A DNA stretch of 64,000 bases, from the NCBI GenBank assembly GCA_035536185.1, contig DATLOM010000008.1, positions 62,001 through 126,000 of the forward strand. The letters run 5' to 3'. Both the position numbers and the translations under genes were made by a program. The notes beneath the pieces are model-generated. The model was not told where the DNA came from. It saw nothing but the letters and a program-made list of their open reading frames with translations, and ran no database searches. Origin of the DNA: GCA-2861595 sp035536185. Lineage in GTDB: Bacteria; Actinomycetota; Acidimicrobiia; Acidimicrobiales; GCA-2861595. Of the stretch, positions 28,594-37,007 are shown one piece after another; the stretch's first letter is position 1, and each line of letters begins with the position of its first letter.

Positions 28594-30866
28594 GCGCCTC
28601 AGAGGCGACGTCGACCCCGGTGGAGGTGGAGGCGGCCCACCGCCGCCTGGCTGCCGGCGTGGCCGTGCTCCGCCGCGATCTGGCCCGCCCGCTGACTCTC
28701 ACCGAGAAGATCCTCGGCGGCCACCTGGTGGATCCCTCGGCCTGCCCCAAGTCGCGGGGTACGTCGTACTGCGAGCTGATGCCGGACCGGGTGGCGATGC
28801 AGGACGCCACCGCCCAGATGGCGCTGCTGCAGTTCATGACCGCGGGCCTTCCCGAGGTGGCGGTACCGACCACGGTCCACTGCGACCATCTCATCGCCGC
28901 CCGTTCCGGCGCCCACGCCGATCTGCTGGCCGCCGTGGAGACCAACGAGGAGGTCTACGACTTCCTGCGGACCGTGTCGGCCAAGTACGGCATCGGCTTC
29001 TGGAAGCCGGGCTCGGGCATCATCCACCAGGTCGTCCTGGAGCAGTACGCCTACCCCGGAGGCCTGCTGATCGGGACGGACTCCCACACTCCCAACGCCG
29101 GCGGGCTGGCCATGCTCGCCATCGGCGTGGGCGGAGCAGACGCCGTGGACGTCATGGTGGGAACGCCGTTCGGCTTGCGCTGGCCCACCATCATCGGCGT
29201 GCACCTCACCGGCTCCCTCAACGGCTGGGCCGCGCCGAAGGACGTGATCCTGAAGGTCGCCGATCTTCTCTCGGTGAGCGGCGGCACCGGAGCCATCGTC
29301 GAGTACTTCGGCGAGGGGACCGAGTCCATCAGCGCCACCGGCAAGGCGACCATCTGCAACATGGGCGCCGAGGTGGGCGCCACCACCTCGGTCTTCCCCT
29401 ACGACCGGAAGACGGCGGGGTATCTCGCGTCCACCGGCCGCAGGGCGATCGCCGACCTGTGCGACCTGGCCCCCGAGGACCTGCGCCCGGACCCCGAGAT
29501 CGCCGGCGACCCCGAGCGCTACTTCGAGCGGGTGGTCGAGATCGACCTCACCACCCTCGAGCCCCACATCAACGGCCCCCACACCCCCGACCTGGCCCGC
29601 CCCGTCTCCGAGATCGGCGACGAAGCCAGGAAGAGCGGCTGGCCCCTGCACATCAGCTCGGCCCTGGTCGGCTCGTGCACCAACTCCTCCTACGAGGACA
29701 TCACCCGCGCCGCCCATGTGGCCCGCCAGGCCGGCGCCAGGGGCCTACGGGTGAAGACCCCGCTCCTGGTGACCCCCGGCTCGGAGCGGGTCCGGGCGAC
29801 CATCGAGCGCGATGGCCTGCTCGCCGACCTGGAGGGCATCGGGGCCACCGTCCTGGCCAACGCCTGCGGCCCCTGCATCGGCCAGTGGAAGCGAGAGGAC
29901 GTGGCCGAGGGCGAGGCCAACGTGATCGTCACCTCGTACAACCGCAACTTCCCCCGCCGCAACGACGGCATGGCCAGCACGCTGGCCTTCGTGGCGTCAC
30001 CCGAGACCGTCGTGGCCTACGCCCTTGCCGGCACGCTCGACTTCAACCCCCTCCTGGACGGCCTCGACGGCGAAGGCAACGGGATCCACCTCGACGCCCC
30101 CGACGGGCAGGAGCTGCCCGCCCTCGGGTTCGAGCCGGCGGGAACAGGGTTCGAGGCGCCAGCGGCGAACAGCTGGGCGGTGGAGGTCGTCGTCAAACCC
30201 GACAGCGACCGCCTCCAGCTGCTCGAGCCCTTCCCGGCCTGGGACGGCAACGACTTCGTGGACCTTCCCGTCCTGCTCAAGGCATCGGGCAAGTGCACCA
30301 CCGACCACATCTCGGCTGCCGGCCCGTGGTTGCGTTACCGGGGCCATCTCGAGAACATCTCCCGCAACCTCTTCCTCGGCGCCGTCAACGCCTTCACGTC
30401 CGAGCCCGGCACCGGCTACTGCCCGGTGCACGCCGGGGCCGTCGAGCCACTTCCCGATGCCGCCCGCCATTGCCGCGATGCCGGCGTGGCCTGGGCCGCG
30501 GTGGGCGACGCCAACTACGGGGAAGGGTCCTCCCGCGAGCACGCGGCCATGGAGCCCCGGCACCTCAACGCCAAGGCCGTCCTGGTGCGGTCGTTCGCCC
30601 GGATCCACGAGACCAATCTGAAGAAGCAGGGCGTCCTCCCGCTCACCTTCGCCGACGAGACCTCCTACGACCTCATCGGCCCTCACGACCGGCTCTCCAT
30701 TCTCGACCTCGCCAGCCTTGCTCCCGGCCGTCCCGTGCGCTGCATGGTCACCCGGCCCGGTGGCGAACAGGTCGGCTTCGAATGCACCCACACCATGTCG
30801 GAGGAGCACCTCGATTGGTTCCGGGCCGGCGGGGCCCTGAACGTCATCCGGGCCCGGCAGAGCTGA
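28590..30866 (+). CDS. acn: Aconitate hydratase, mitochondrial-type
   Basis: 758 residues, the length of the mitochondrial-type aconitase rather than the roughly 900-residue AcnA. The 4Fe-4S ligands are Cys363 (GSCTNSS), Cys426 and Cys429 (ACGPCIGQ). TDSHTPNAGG lies in the N-terminal part and GEGSSREHAAMEPR in the swivelling C-terminal domain. It converts citrate to isocitrate. ATG 28590 overlaps the gltB stop as ATGA, so translation is coupled to glutamate synthase, linking 2-oxoglutarate supply with glutamate formation. No separate promoter is seen. Confidence 0.93.
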
Positions 30867-30916
30867 CTGTTCCCGCCTATAGCACTGCGATCTTGGCTGC
30901 CCGCGAACCGCCCCGT

Positions 30917-30922
30917 TAGTGT
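30917..30922 (+). promoter_or_regulatory. -10-like box TAGTGT, leaderless start
   Basis: TAGTGT is followed by exactly six bases (CGAGCC) and the yceI-like ATG at 30929. No Shine-Dalgarno is present. Confidence 0.5.
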
Positions 30923-30928
30923 CGAGCC

Positions 30929-31477
30929 ATGACATTCAAGAGCGGTTCTCACAGCATCGGTCCCGAAGCGGGAAGCCTCACCGTCCACACATTCCGAGCC
31001 GGAATGGGCGCCAAGATCGGGCACGACCTGGTGCTCGAGGCCAAGAAGTGGAGCGGCACCGTGAACGTCGATGCCGACAACCCGTCGGCCAGCAGCGTGG
31101 AGGTGACGGTGGACCTGAGCTCCCTGGAGATCGTCAGCGCCACCGGCGGCGTCAAGCCCCTGAGCGACAAGGACAGGGTCGACATCGCCAAGAACATCGA
31201 GAAGACGCTCGACACCGGCAAGCACCCCAACGTGACGTTCAAGTCCACCAGCGTCAGTGGGAGCGAGCCCACGGTGACCGTGAACGGCGATCTCACCATC
31301 AAGGGCCAGACCAAGCCCGCCACCCTCACCGTCACCGCCAATGGCGACAAGCTCACCGGCAAGACGAGCGTGGTTCAGAGCGAGTTCGGCATCAAGCCTT
31401 ACTCGGCCATGATGGGCGCCCTGAAGGTCCGCGACAGCATCGATCTCGAGCTGAACTGCACGCTGCCCTCGGCCTAG
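30929..31477 (+). CDS. YceI-family lipid-binding protein
   Basis: 182 residues with the YceI lipocalin-like pattern: an opening strand, VHTFRAGMGAKIGHDL, VDLSSLEI, a KTLDTGKHPNVTFKST stretch and a DLTIKGQTKPATL strand. YceI proteins bind isoprenoid or amphipathic lipids. Unlike many members it has no signal peptide, so it is probably cytoplasmic. It appears to be transcribed alone from a leaderless promoter, and a structured region begins three bases after its stop. Confidence 0.88.
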   Translation: MTFKSGSHSIGPEAGSLTVHTFRAGMGAKIGHDLVLEAKKWSGTVNVDADNPSASSVEVTVDLSSLEIVSATGGVKPLSDKDRVDIAKNIEKTLDTGKHPNVTFKSTSVSGSEPTVTVNGDLTIKGQTKPATLTVTANGDKLTGKTSVVQSEFGIKPYSAMMGALKVRDSIDLELNCTLPSA

Positions 31478-31480
31478 ACA

Positions 31481-31602
31481 TCTCTCGGATCGCAAGCGGA
31501 GCTTGCTCCCCGAACCAGCAAGGTGCTCCGGGCGACCGGCGAAGCCGGCTCGCCCTCCGCCGTTCCTCTTGCCGGCATCCGAGAGAGGCCGCCTCCGGCG
31601 GC
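31481..31602 (+). other. Structured intergenic region with nested hairpins
   Basis: A perfect 10-base inverted repeat (31481-31490 with 31577-31586) encloses two stems: GCAAGC/GCTTGC (31492-31506) and a bulged stem of about 11 pairs around a GAA loop (31530-31555). A further six-base hairpin follows at 31588-31602. It starts immediately after the yceI-like stop, so it may be an elaborate terminator or 3' UTR structure, or a small RNA. No known riboswitch consensus was recognised. Confidence 0.45.
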
Positions 31603-31662
31603 GGGAGCGGCCGCCGGCGAAACTGCCTCAACTTGGCGAGGTGGCGCCTGAGCAGACAAAAT

Positions 31663-31702
31663 CGGCCCGGCCGCACCACCGCGAGGGGGTGTGACCGGGC
31701 CG
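31663..31702. terminator. Bidirectional terminator between convergent genes
   Basis: CGGCCCGG and CCGGGCCG form an eight-base stem with further internal pairing. On the minus strand it is followed by ATTTTG, on the plus strand by TTCTCGTT. It separates the yceI-like gene from the convergent small operon. Confidence 0.65.
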
Positions 31703-31719
31703 TTCTCGTTCAACCGTGG

Positions 31720-31908
31720 TCAGCCGTGCTGGCTGACGCCGTCGATATCCGACTGGGAATAACCGACCGGCACCGAGAAGTCGTCGGGTTCGTACACCGG
31801 GGCGGCGTGGCAGTGGGTGCACTCGTGCGGCCTCGGCTCCGGCGGGGGCATGTCGACGCCGGCGGAGAACTCCCGGCCGCAGGACTTGCAGTTCAGGTAC
31901 AGCGGCAT
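31720..31908 (-). CDS. Small zinc-ribbon protein
   Basis: 62 residues. Two cysteine pairs, C-K-S-C at about 7-10 and C-T-H-C about 30-33, form a probable zinc ribbon, followed by an acidic tail with DDFSVPVGYSQSDIDG. The open frame extends to 32070, but ATG 31908 starts immediately before the ribbon and lies two bases after the stop of the upstream gene, so the two are co-transcribed. Function is unknown. Confidence 0.65.
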   Translation of the reverse strand: MPLYLNCKSCGREFSAGVDMPPPEPRPHECTHCHAAPVYEPDDFSVPVGYSQSDIDGVSQHG

Positions 31909-31910
31909 CG

Positions 31911-32186
31911 TCAGCTCCCTGACGGGCCGGAGGACTTGGCGTAGCGGGTCTCCATGCGGCGAAAGCCGACTTCGTCGATCCCGATACCACCTGTCTCGAT
32001 CCTGGGCTCCGGCTCTGGCTCCCAGACCGGCGCGGTGGGGCGGGGCCGCCCCCGCAGGTCGGCCCAGCACTCGCTGAGCAGACTCGACTTGCGCGGGCTG
32101 CGCTCCGGCTTCGCCGGGGCGGCGGCCGTGGCCTCCTCGGAACTGGCCTCTTCGGCCTCGGGAGCCTTCGTGCGAACGCGCTTCAT
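31911..32186 (-). CDS. Hypothetical charged protein
   Basis: 91 residues, not recognised. A basic N-terminus (MKRVRTKAPE) is followed by an Ala/Glu stretch, a short SSLLSECWADLRGRPRP segment, then a Pro/Glu-rich part and GGIGIDEVGFRRMETRYAK. Low complexity suggests a largely disordered protein. A strong AGGAGG site six bases before the ATG supports it being translated. It heads a two-gene operon with the zinc-ribbon protein and shares an upstream motif with the neighbouring sigma gene. Confidence 0.55.
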   Translation of the reverse strand: MKRVRTKAPEAEEASSEEATAAAPAKPERSPRKSSLLSECWADLRGRPRPTAPVWEPEPEPRIETGGIGIDEVGFRRMETRYAKSSGPSGS

Positions 32187-32211
32187 GGAACCTCCTTGTA
32201 GTCAGGTGTCC

Positions 32212-32224
32212 CGCAACTTCTAGA
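32212..32224. repeat. 13-bp motif, copy 1 (CGCAACTTCTAGA)
   Basis: This 13-mer lies 26 bases upstream of the minus-strand hypothetical gene start. Its exact reverse complement occurs at 33249-33261, upstream of the sigma gene. The core TCTAGA is a palindrome. Confidence 0.45.
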
Positions 32225-32264
32225 CCACCAGGAGGGCCGCTTCAATAAGTGTGTTCGTCACCTA

Positions 32265-32287
32265 GCTGCTGCCCCGGAGGCAGCAGC
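32265..32287 (-). terminator. Hairpin terminator of the sigma factor gene
   Basis: GCTGCTGCC and GGCAGCAGC form a perfect nine-base stem with a five-base loop, starting six bases after the sigma gene stop on the minus strand. There is no U-tract, as is common for actinobacterial hairpin terminators. Confidence 0.55.
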
Positions 32288-32292
32288 GCCGA

Positions 32293-33231
32293 TCAGCCGG
32301 TGAGGAGCTCGAGGGCGCCGGTGTCGATCGAGGGGTGGCGCAGCTTGGACATGGCCCGGGCCTCGATCTGGCGGATCCGCTCCCTGCTCAGGTTGAAGCG
32401 CATGGCCACCTGCTCGACGCCCATGGGCTCACCGCCGTCGAGGCCGAAGCGCATGCGCAGGATGGCGCCCTCACGGCCGTCGAGGAACGAGAGCAGCCGG
32501 GAGATCTCCTCGGGCATGACCGCGGCGACGGCCTCGTCCAGGGGGGAAGCGGCCCCGCGGTCCTCGATGACGTCCGCCAGCTCGGCATCGCCGTCCTCGC
32601 CCAGGGGCTCGAACAGCGAACGCGTGTCGGCTGGGAAGCCGAGGGCCTCCACGACCTTCTCCGGGGTGGTGCCCAGCTCCTTGGCCACCTCGGCGATGGT
32701 GGGCGGGCGAGCCAGCTCCATCTGGAGGCGGGTCTCCGTCTTGAGCACCCGGGCGACGGCGTCGCCGGCGTGGACGGGCAGGCGGATGGTGCGGGCCGTG
32801 TTGGCCACGCCGCGCTGGATGGCCTGGCGGATCCACCACGTGGCGTAGGTGGAGAACTTGAAGCCCTTCTTGTGGTCGAACTTGTCGACCGCGTGCATCA
32901 GGCCGAGGTTGCCCTCCTGGACGAGGTCGAGAAGGGGCAGGCCGGAGGCCTGGTACTTCTTGGCCACCGAGACCACCAGGCGGAGGTTGGCCTGGACGAA
33001 CTGCTTGCGGGCCCGCTCGCCCTCGGCGATCTCGGCCTTCAGCTCACGCTTGCGGGAAGGGGACAGCCCGGTCGGCGATCCACTCATGACCTCACCGGCC
33101 GCGACCCCGGCCTCGATCACCTCGCCGAGGTGCTGCTCGTCGGCCTTGGTGAGGAGGGGGTAGCGGCCGATCTCGTTCAGATAGATCCGAAGGAGATCCT
33201 CGTGGGCCTCGTGATCATTTCTGGATGCCAT
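32293..33231 (-). CDS. RNA polymerase sigma factor, SigA/RpoD-like (group 1/2)
   Basis: 312 residues. Region 1.2 is at about 12-45 (LRIYLNEIGRYPLLT) and region 2 at about 80-155, with DLVQEGNLGLMHAVDKFD and FSTYATWWIRQAI. Region 3 includes TIAEVAKELG, and region 4 includes GVEQVAMRFNLSRERIRQIEARAMSKL. It lacks the long N-terminal extension of housekeeping RpoD, so a group 2 alternative sigma such as SigB/HrdA type is most likely. It is divergent from a DnaJ-domain gene across a 264-base region containing palindromes ACACGTGT and CTTCTAGAAG near its start. Confidence 0.9.
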   Translation of the reverse strand: MASRNDHEAHEDLLRIYLNEIGRYPLLTKADEQHLGEVIEAGVAAGEVMSGSPTGLSPSRKRELKAEIAEGERARKQFVQANLRLVVSVAKKYQASGLPLLDLVQEGNLGLMHAVDKFDHKKGFKFSTYATWWIRQAIQRGVANTARTIRLPVHAGDAVARVLKTETRLQMELARPPTIAEVAKELGTTPEKVVEALGFPADTRSLFEPLGEDGDAELADVIEDRGAASPLDEAVAAVMPEEISRLLSFLDGREGAILRMRFGLDGGEPMGVEQVAMRFNLSRERIRQIEARAMSKLRHPSIDTGALELLTG

Positions 33232-33248
33232 AGTTCACACGTGTCTCT

Positions 33249-33261
33249 TCTAGAAGTTGCG
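33249..33261. repeat. 13-bp motif, copy 2 (TCTAGAAGTTGCG)
   Basis: Exact reverse complement of 32212-32224, located 18 bases upstream of the sigma start. Here it is part of the 10-base palindrome CTTCTAGAAG (33247-33256). An ACACGTGT palindrome lies between it and the start codon. Candidate operator shared by both transcription units. Confidence 0.45.
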
Positions 33262-33495
33262 TCAGGGGCCACCGGCCGAGCAACGGCCGTGTAGGAAGGA
33301 GACAACTGGAACACGATTCCTGTTTCCCATGCAACTCCGCTCCATGAAAATCCCGGAGCAGTGCCGACTGCCTGCGGCAACAGGCGCTTCCTGCGGTCCA
33401 CTTCGTGACCATTGTAGCCGGTCACGGTACACTTCGCGTCGTATAGGGAAATACGCACGCGGACCATGGGTGGGCCGATCAAAGGATGAGTACCC

Positions 33496-34173
33496 ATGGG
33501 GTTTGCCGGCCGAGGCGACGACGGCGAGGAGCCTGCCGTCCAGAAGCGCGATCCCTTCGAGGTGCTGGGCGTACCGCCGACGGCTTCGCGCAAGGAGATA
33601 ACCGAGGCCTACCGGGCTCTCGCCCAGCGGTACCACCCCGACCGCCACCTCGAGAGCTCGGTGCGGCGCCGGCGCCATGCCGAGCGGCGGATGCGGGAGT
33701 TGAACGAGGCCTACAGCGAGGCCAAGAGCCGGCCGGCGCCGCCGGTCTACAAGGGGACCAGCACGGTCCCGAACGCCGCCCTGTGGCTGGGCACCGCCCC
33801 CGGCACGTGGGCCCGGACGGCGCGGCGGAACAACTCGGCGGCGGTCACCGAGGCGGAGCGACGGCTGTCGCTCGCCCAGATCGCCGAAGCGGCGACCGAA
33901 CACGACGCCCGGGTCCGGATGGCCAGGGAGGCCCGGCTCCAGGCCGAGCAACAGGCCGGCACGGGCCAGGCTCGCAGCCGGGCCAAAGGCCGGGTCGCTC
34001 ACGGCGCGGGTCGCATGAAGGTGTTGGCCGGCCTGGGCCAGGCTCTGGCTACCAGTCAGATGCGCTGCATGGCCTGCCACAGCCTGCAGAGCCTCCCGCC
34101 GGGGTGGCAGCAGCGCCTGGACGACACCGAGTACGTCTGCTCGGCCTGCGATCGGGTCCTGCTGGCCCGCTGA
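33496..34173 (+). CDS. DnaJ-domain protein with C-terminal zinc ribbon
   Basis: 225 residues. A J domain spans about 18-78: DPFEVLGVPPTASRKEI, then YHPDRH with the HPD motif needed to stimulate DnaK, then RMRELNEAYSEA. The middle (about 110-175) is helical and charged. The C-terminus has C-x2-C pairs (CMAC and CSAC) forming a likely zinc ribbon. It lacks the G/F and substrate-binding regions of DnaJ, so it is a specialised co-chaperone. ATG 33496 has AAAGGA upstream. It is divergent from the sigma gene. Confidence 0.82.
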   Translation: MGFAGRGDDGEEPAVQKRDPFEVLGVPPTASRKEITEAYRALAQRYHPDRHLESSVRRRRHAERRMRELNEAYSEAKSRPAPPVYKGTSTVPNAALWLGTAPGTWARTARRNNSAAVTEAERRLSLAQIAEAATEHDARVRMAREARLQAEQQAGTGQARSRAKGRVAHGAGRMKVLAGLGQALATSQMRCMACHSLQSLPPGWQQRLDDTEYVCSACDRVLLAR

Positions 34174-34201
34174 TCCCGAACGACGGGGCGGGCACGGTCA
34201 T

Positions 34202-34600
34202 CTAGGCGTTTGGAACGGGGGCGCTGCGCTCCTGCAGGAGACCGACGACCAGGTCGCGCATGGAGAAGACGCCGGCCAGGGCGCCCTGGTCGTCGACGAC
34301 CACGAGGTGGCGGAAACCCTTCTCCCGCATGACCCGAGCCGCTTCGACCACGTCGAGGTCCGGCCCCACCGTCTTCAGGCTCTTCAGGGCGCACTTCCCC
34401 GCGGTGAGCGCGTCGGGGTCCTCCCCCCGGGCGATCACCCGCAGCGCCTCCCGGTCGGTGATCAATCCGACAGGCTTGCCGTCGGTCATCACGACGGCCG
34501 AGCCGACGCCACGCTCCATCATCCACACCGCGGCGTCGCGCACGCTGTCGTCCGCCTCCACGGTGAGGACTGAACGGGTGGTCAGCGGTCCGATCTCCAT
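34202..34600 (-). CDS. CBS-domain pair protein
   Basis: 132 residues made of two CBS domains: RSVLTVEADDSVRDAAVWMMERGVGSAVV then GLITDREAL, and a second with VVEAARVMREKGFRHLVVVD then GVFSMRDL. Such stand-alone pairs usually bind adenosine nucleotides and regulate partners. The frame is open to 34759, but ATG 34600 starts right before the first domain and has GGAGG upstream. It converges with the DnaJ-domain gene and diverges from the NuoF-like gene. Confidence 0.85.
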   Translation of the reverse strand: MEIGPLTTRSVLTVEADDSVRDAAVWMMERGVGSAVVMTDGKPVGLITDREALRVIARGEDPDALTAGKCALKSLKTVGPDLDVVEAARVMREKGFRHLVVVDDQGALAGVFSMRDLVVGLLQERSAPVPNA

Positions 34601-34730
34601 CGTTTTCCTCCGAGCCGTCACCGGACGCACCTGGGATCGGGCACGTTCCTCCTGCGACTGTAGGCCAGGCGGGGGCGAAACGGCGGCCCCCGGTGGGCCA
34701 GGCATGGGGGACGCTGGTAAAGTCCTATTT

Positions 34731-36194
34731 GTGAACGTGAGCACAAGCCCCCGTACCACCCTCGTTCACAGAGTTCTCTACCCCCAGCCGATCATCTCCC
34801 TGGAGGACTTCGTGAAGCGGCGCGGTGGGCAGGGCCTCGAGGCAGCCCTCGAGATGAAGCCGGCCGAGATCATCGCTGTCCTCTCCGAGTCGGGCCTTCG
34901 AGGCAGGGGCGGCGCCGGCTTCCCCACGGGCCGGAAGTGGCAGACCGTGGCCGGCAACCGCCTGCCCGATGCGCCGTCGACGGTGATCGTCAACGCGGCC
35001 GAGGGCGAGCCGGGCACCTTCAAGGACCGCACCATCCTGCGCAGGAACCCCTACGTGGTGATCGAGGGCGCCCTCATCGCGGCCAAGGCCGTGGGCGCCG
35101 ACCTGATCGTGTTCGCCATGAAGCAGTCCTTCGCCGGCGAGGTCGATCGCGTCCGGGCCGCCGTCGACGAGGTCGAAGACGCAGGCTGGAGCGACGGCAT
35201 CCAGATCCAGGTGTTCGAGGGCCCCGACGAGTACCTCTACGGCGAGGAGAGCGCTCTTCTCGAGACCATCGACGGGCGGTGGCCGTTCCCGCGGATCGTG
35301 CCGACCTTCCGGCGGGGCATCCAGACGGCCATATCACCCGACGCCCCTTCGCCGCCGGCGCTGGTGAACAACACCGAGACGCTGGCCAACGTGGCCAGGA
35401 TCATCGCCCGCGGCGCCACCTGGTTCCGCAGCCTGGGCACGCCGGACTCGCCCGGGACCATGGTGTGCACCGTCACCGGCGACACCCAGCGCCACGGTGT
35501 CGGCGAGGTCCAGATGGGCACTCCCCTGGGCGAGGTGATCGAGGCCATCGGCGGCGGGCCGAAGCCGGGGCGCACCATCAAGGCGATCCTCTCGGGCGTC
35601 GCCAACCCCATCATCCTCGGGTCCCAGCTCGACACCCCCGTCAGCTACGAGGGCCTCACGGGCATCGGCAGCGGCCTCGGCTCGGGCGCCTTCATCGTGT
35701 TCGACGACACAACCGACATGACCACGGTCGCCGCCGGCGTGGCCCGGTTCCTGGCCGTGGAGTCCTGCGGGCAGTGCTCGCCCTGCAAGCTCGACGGCAT
35801 CGCCCTCTCCGACGCCCTGGTCAACCTCAGTGCCTCCGAGGGTGGCGACCACGGCATCGGCGTGGTCAACAAGCGCCTGAGCACGATCGTGGACCGGTCA
35901 CGCTGCTTCCTGGCCACCCAGCAGCAGCTGGTTGTGGGCAGCATCGTGAAGCACTTCGGCGACGAGCTGGCGGCCCACGCTTCACGGGCCGCCGACCCGC
36001 TCGAAGCCGAGCTGATCGCCGAGCTGCTCGACATCAGGAAAGGCGAGGCGCAGCTCGACCAGCGCCACCGCCAGAAGCAGTGGGACTGGTCCTACAACAA
36101 GCGTGACTCGGGCACCGTTCCGGTGGAGCTGTACACGGCGCTGGCGCCACCGTGGCGCCGGCCGCCCGCACCCGCAGCGGCGACGGTGCACTAG
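34731..36194 (+). CDS. NuoF-like (NADH dehydrogenase 51 kDa) FMN/Fe-S protein, orphan
   Basis: 487 residues. The FMN/NADH fold has SGLRGRGGAGFPTGRKW and NAAEGEPGTFKDR; classical NuoF has NADE-SEPGT-CKDR. A SLBB-like domain follows, then the 4Fe-4S ligands Cys346, Cys349, Cys352 and Cys392. It could be the diaphorase part of another complex. No nuoE, nuoG or other partner is adjacent. GTG 34731 is preceded by TAAAGT at a leaderless-like distance; ATG 34704 is the alternative. The changed NADE motif argues against it being the regular complex I subunit. Confidence 0.8.
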   Translation: MNVSTSPRTTLVHRVLYPQPIISLEDFVKRRGGQGLEAALEMKPAEIIAVLSESGLRGRGGAGFPTGRKWQTVAGNRLPDAPSTVIVNAAEGEPGTFKDRTILRRNPYVVIEGALIAAKAVGADLIVFAMKQSFAGEVDRVRAAVDEVEDAGWSDGIQIQVFEGPDEYLYGEESALLETIDGRWPFPRIVPTFRRGIQTAISPDAPSPPALVNNTETLANVARIIARGATWFRSLGTPDSPGTMVCTVTGDTQRHGVGEVQMGTPLGEVIEAIGGGPKPGRTIKAILSGVANPIILGSQLDTPVSYEGLTGIGSGLGSGAFIVFDDTTDMTTVAAGVARFLAVESCGQCSPCKLDGIALSDALVNLSASEGGDHGIGVVNKRLSTIVDRSRCFLATQQQLVVGSIVKHFGDELAAHASRAADPLEAELIAELLDIRKGEAQLDQRHRQKQWDWSYNKRDSGTVPVELYTALAPPWRRPPAPAAATVH

Positions 36195-36215
36195 TACCCG
36201 CGGCGGCGGGCGGGG

Positions 36216-36221
36216 CATGAT
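36216..36221 (+). promoter_or_regulatory. -10-like box CATGAT, leaderless start of rpe
   Basis: CATGAT lies exactly six bases before the rpe GTG at 36228 and no Shine-Dalgarno is visible. It suggests rpe is transcribed separately from the NuoF-like gene. Confidence 0.45.
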
Positions 36222-36227
36222 GTCGCC

Positions 36228-36923
36228 GTGCCCCGTTCAACCTGGACTCCCTGTGCCGGCGCCATCCACCTGGCGCCCAGCCTCCTGGCCGCCGACTTCG
36301 GTCATCTCGCCGATGCGGTCGCCTCGTTGGAAGGCAGCGGGACCGAGCGGCTCCACGTCGACGTCATGGACGGGGTCTTCGTGCCCAACTTCACCTACGG
36401 CACCGATTCGGTGCGGGCCTTGAAGCGGGTGACGGACCTGCCGCTGGAGCTCCACCTGATGATCGTGCAGCCCGAGCGCCACCTCGAGACCTTCGCCTCG
36501 GCCGGCGCCGACGCCATCACCGTCCACTACGAGGTGTCGCCCCACCTGCACCGGACCCTGGGCGCCATCCGCGAGCTGGACTGCCGCTCCGGTGTCGCCA
36601 TCAACCCGAGCACGCCGGCCTCCTCCATCGAAGACGTGCTGGAGATCTGCGACCTCGCACTGGTGATGACCATCAACCCCGGCTTCGGTGGCCAGAAGCT
36701 CATCCCCCGCATGCTGAACAAGGTGGAGCAGGTGCGGGCGGGCATCGAGCGCCAGGGCCTGGAGACCGAGGTCGAGGTGGACGGCGGCGTGGACGCCGGC
36801 AACGCCCGCTCCTGCGTCGATGCCGGCGCCAACGTGCTCGTGGCCGGCACCGCCGTCTTCGGCCACGCCGACGGGCCGGCCGCCGGCGGCCAGGCCGTCT
36901 TGGCCGCGGCCAACGGGGGCTGA
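36228..36923 (+). CDS. rpe: Ribulose-phosphate 3-epimerase
   Basis: 231 residues, a TIM barrel with all family marks: LAPSLLAADF, LHVDVMDGVFVPN, ELHLMI, the INPSTP strand, MTINPGFGGQ and EVDGGVDAGN. It interconverts ribulose-5-phosphate and xylulose-5-phosphate in the pentose phosphate pathway. The metal-binding Asp and His residues are retained. The start is GTG; the first 12 residues are a small extension before the conserved first strand. Confidence 0.95.
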   Translation: MPRSTWTPCAGAIHLAPSLLAADFGHLADAVASLEGSGTERLHVDVMDGVFVPNFTYGTDSVRALKRVTDLPLELHLMIVQPERHLETFASAGADAITVHYEVSPHLHRTLGAIRELDCRSGVAINPSTPASSIEDVLEICDLALVMTINPGFGGQKLIPRMLNKVEQVRAGIERQGLETEVEVDGGVDAGNARSCVDAGANVLVAGTAVFGHADGPAAGGQAVLAAANGG

Positions 36924-37007
36924 TCCCTCCTCCTCGCCGGTCTGGGAACATGTCGGGTACCGATTCCGTTGTGATACTTGCGTCTGCAACTATCTGGAGG
37001 TAACGAC

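Noticed and set aside
34260..34730. N-terminal extension of the NuoF-like gene
   Set aside because: Overlaps the CBS gene antisense and has no homology; the fold begins after 34731.
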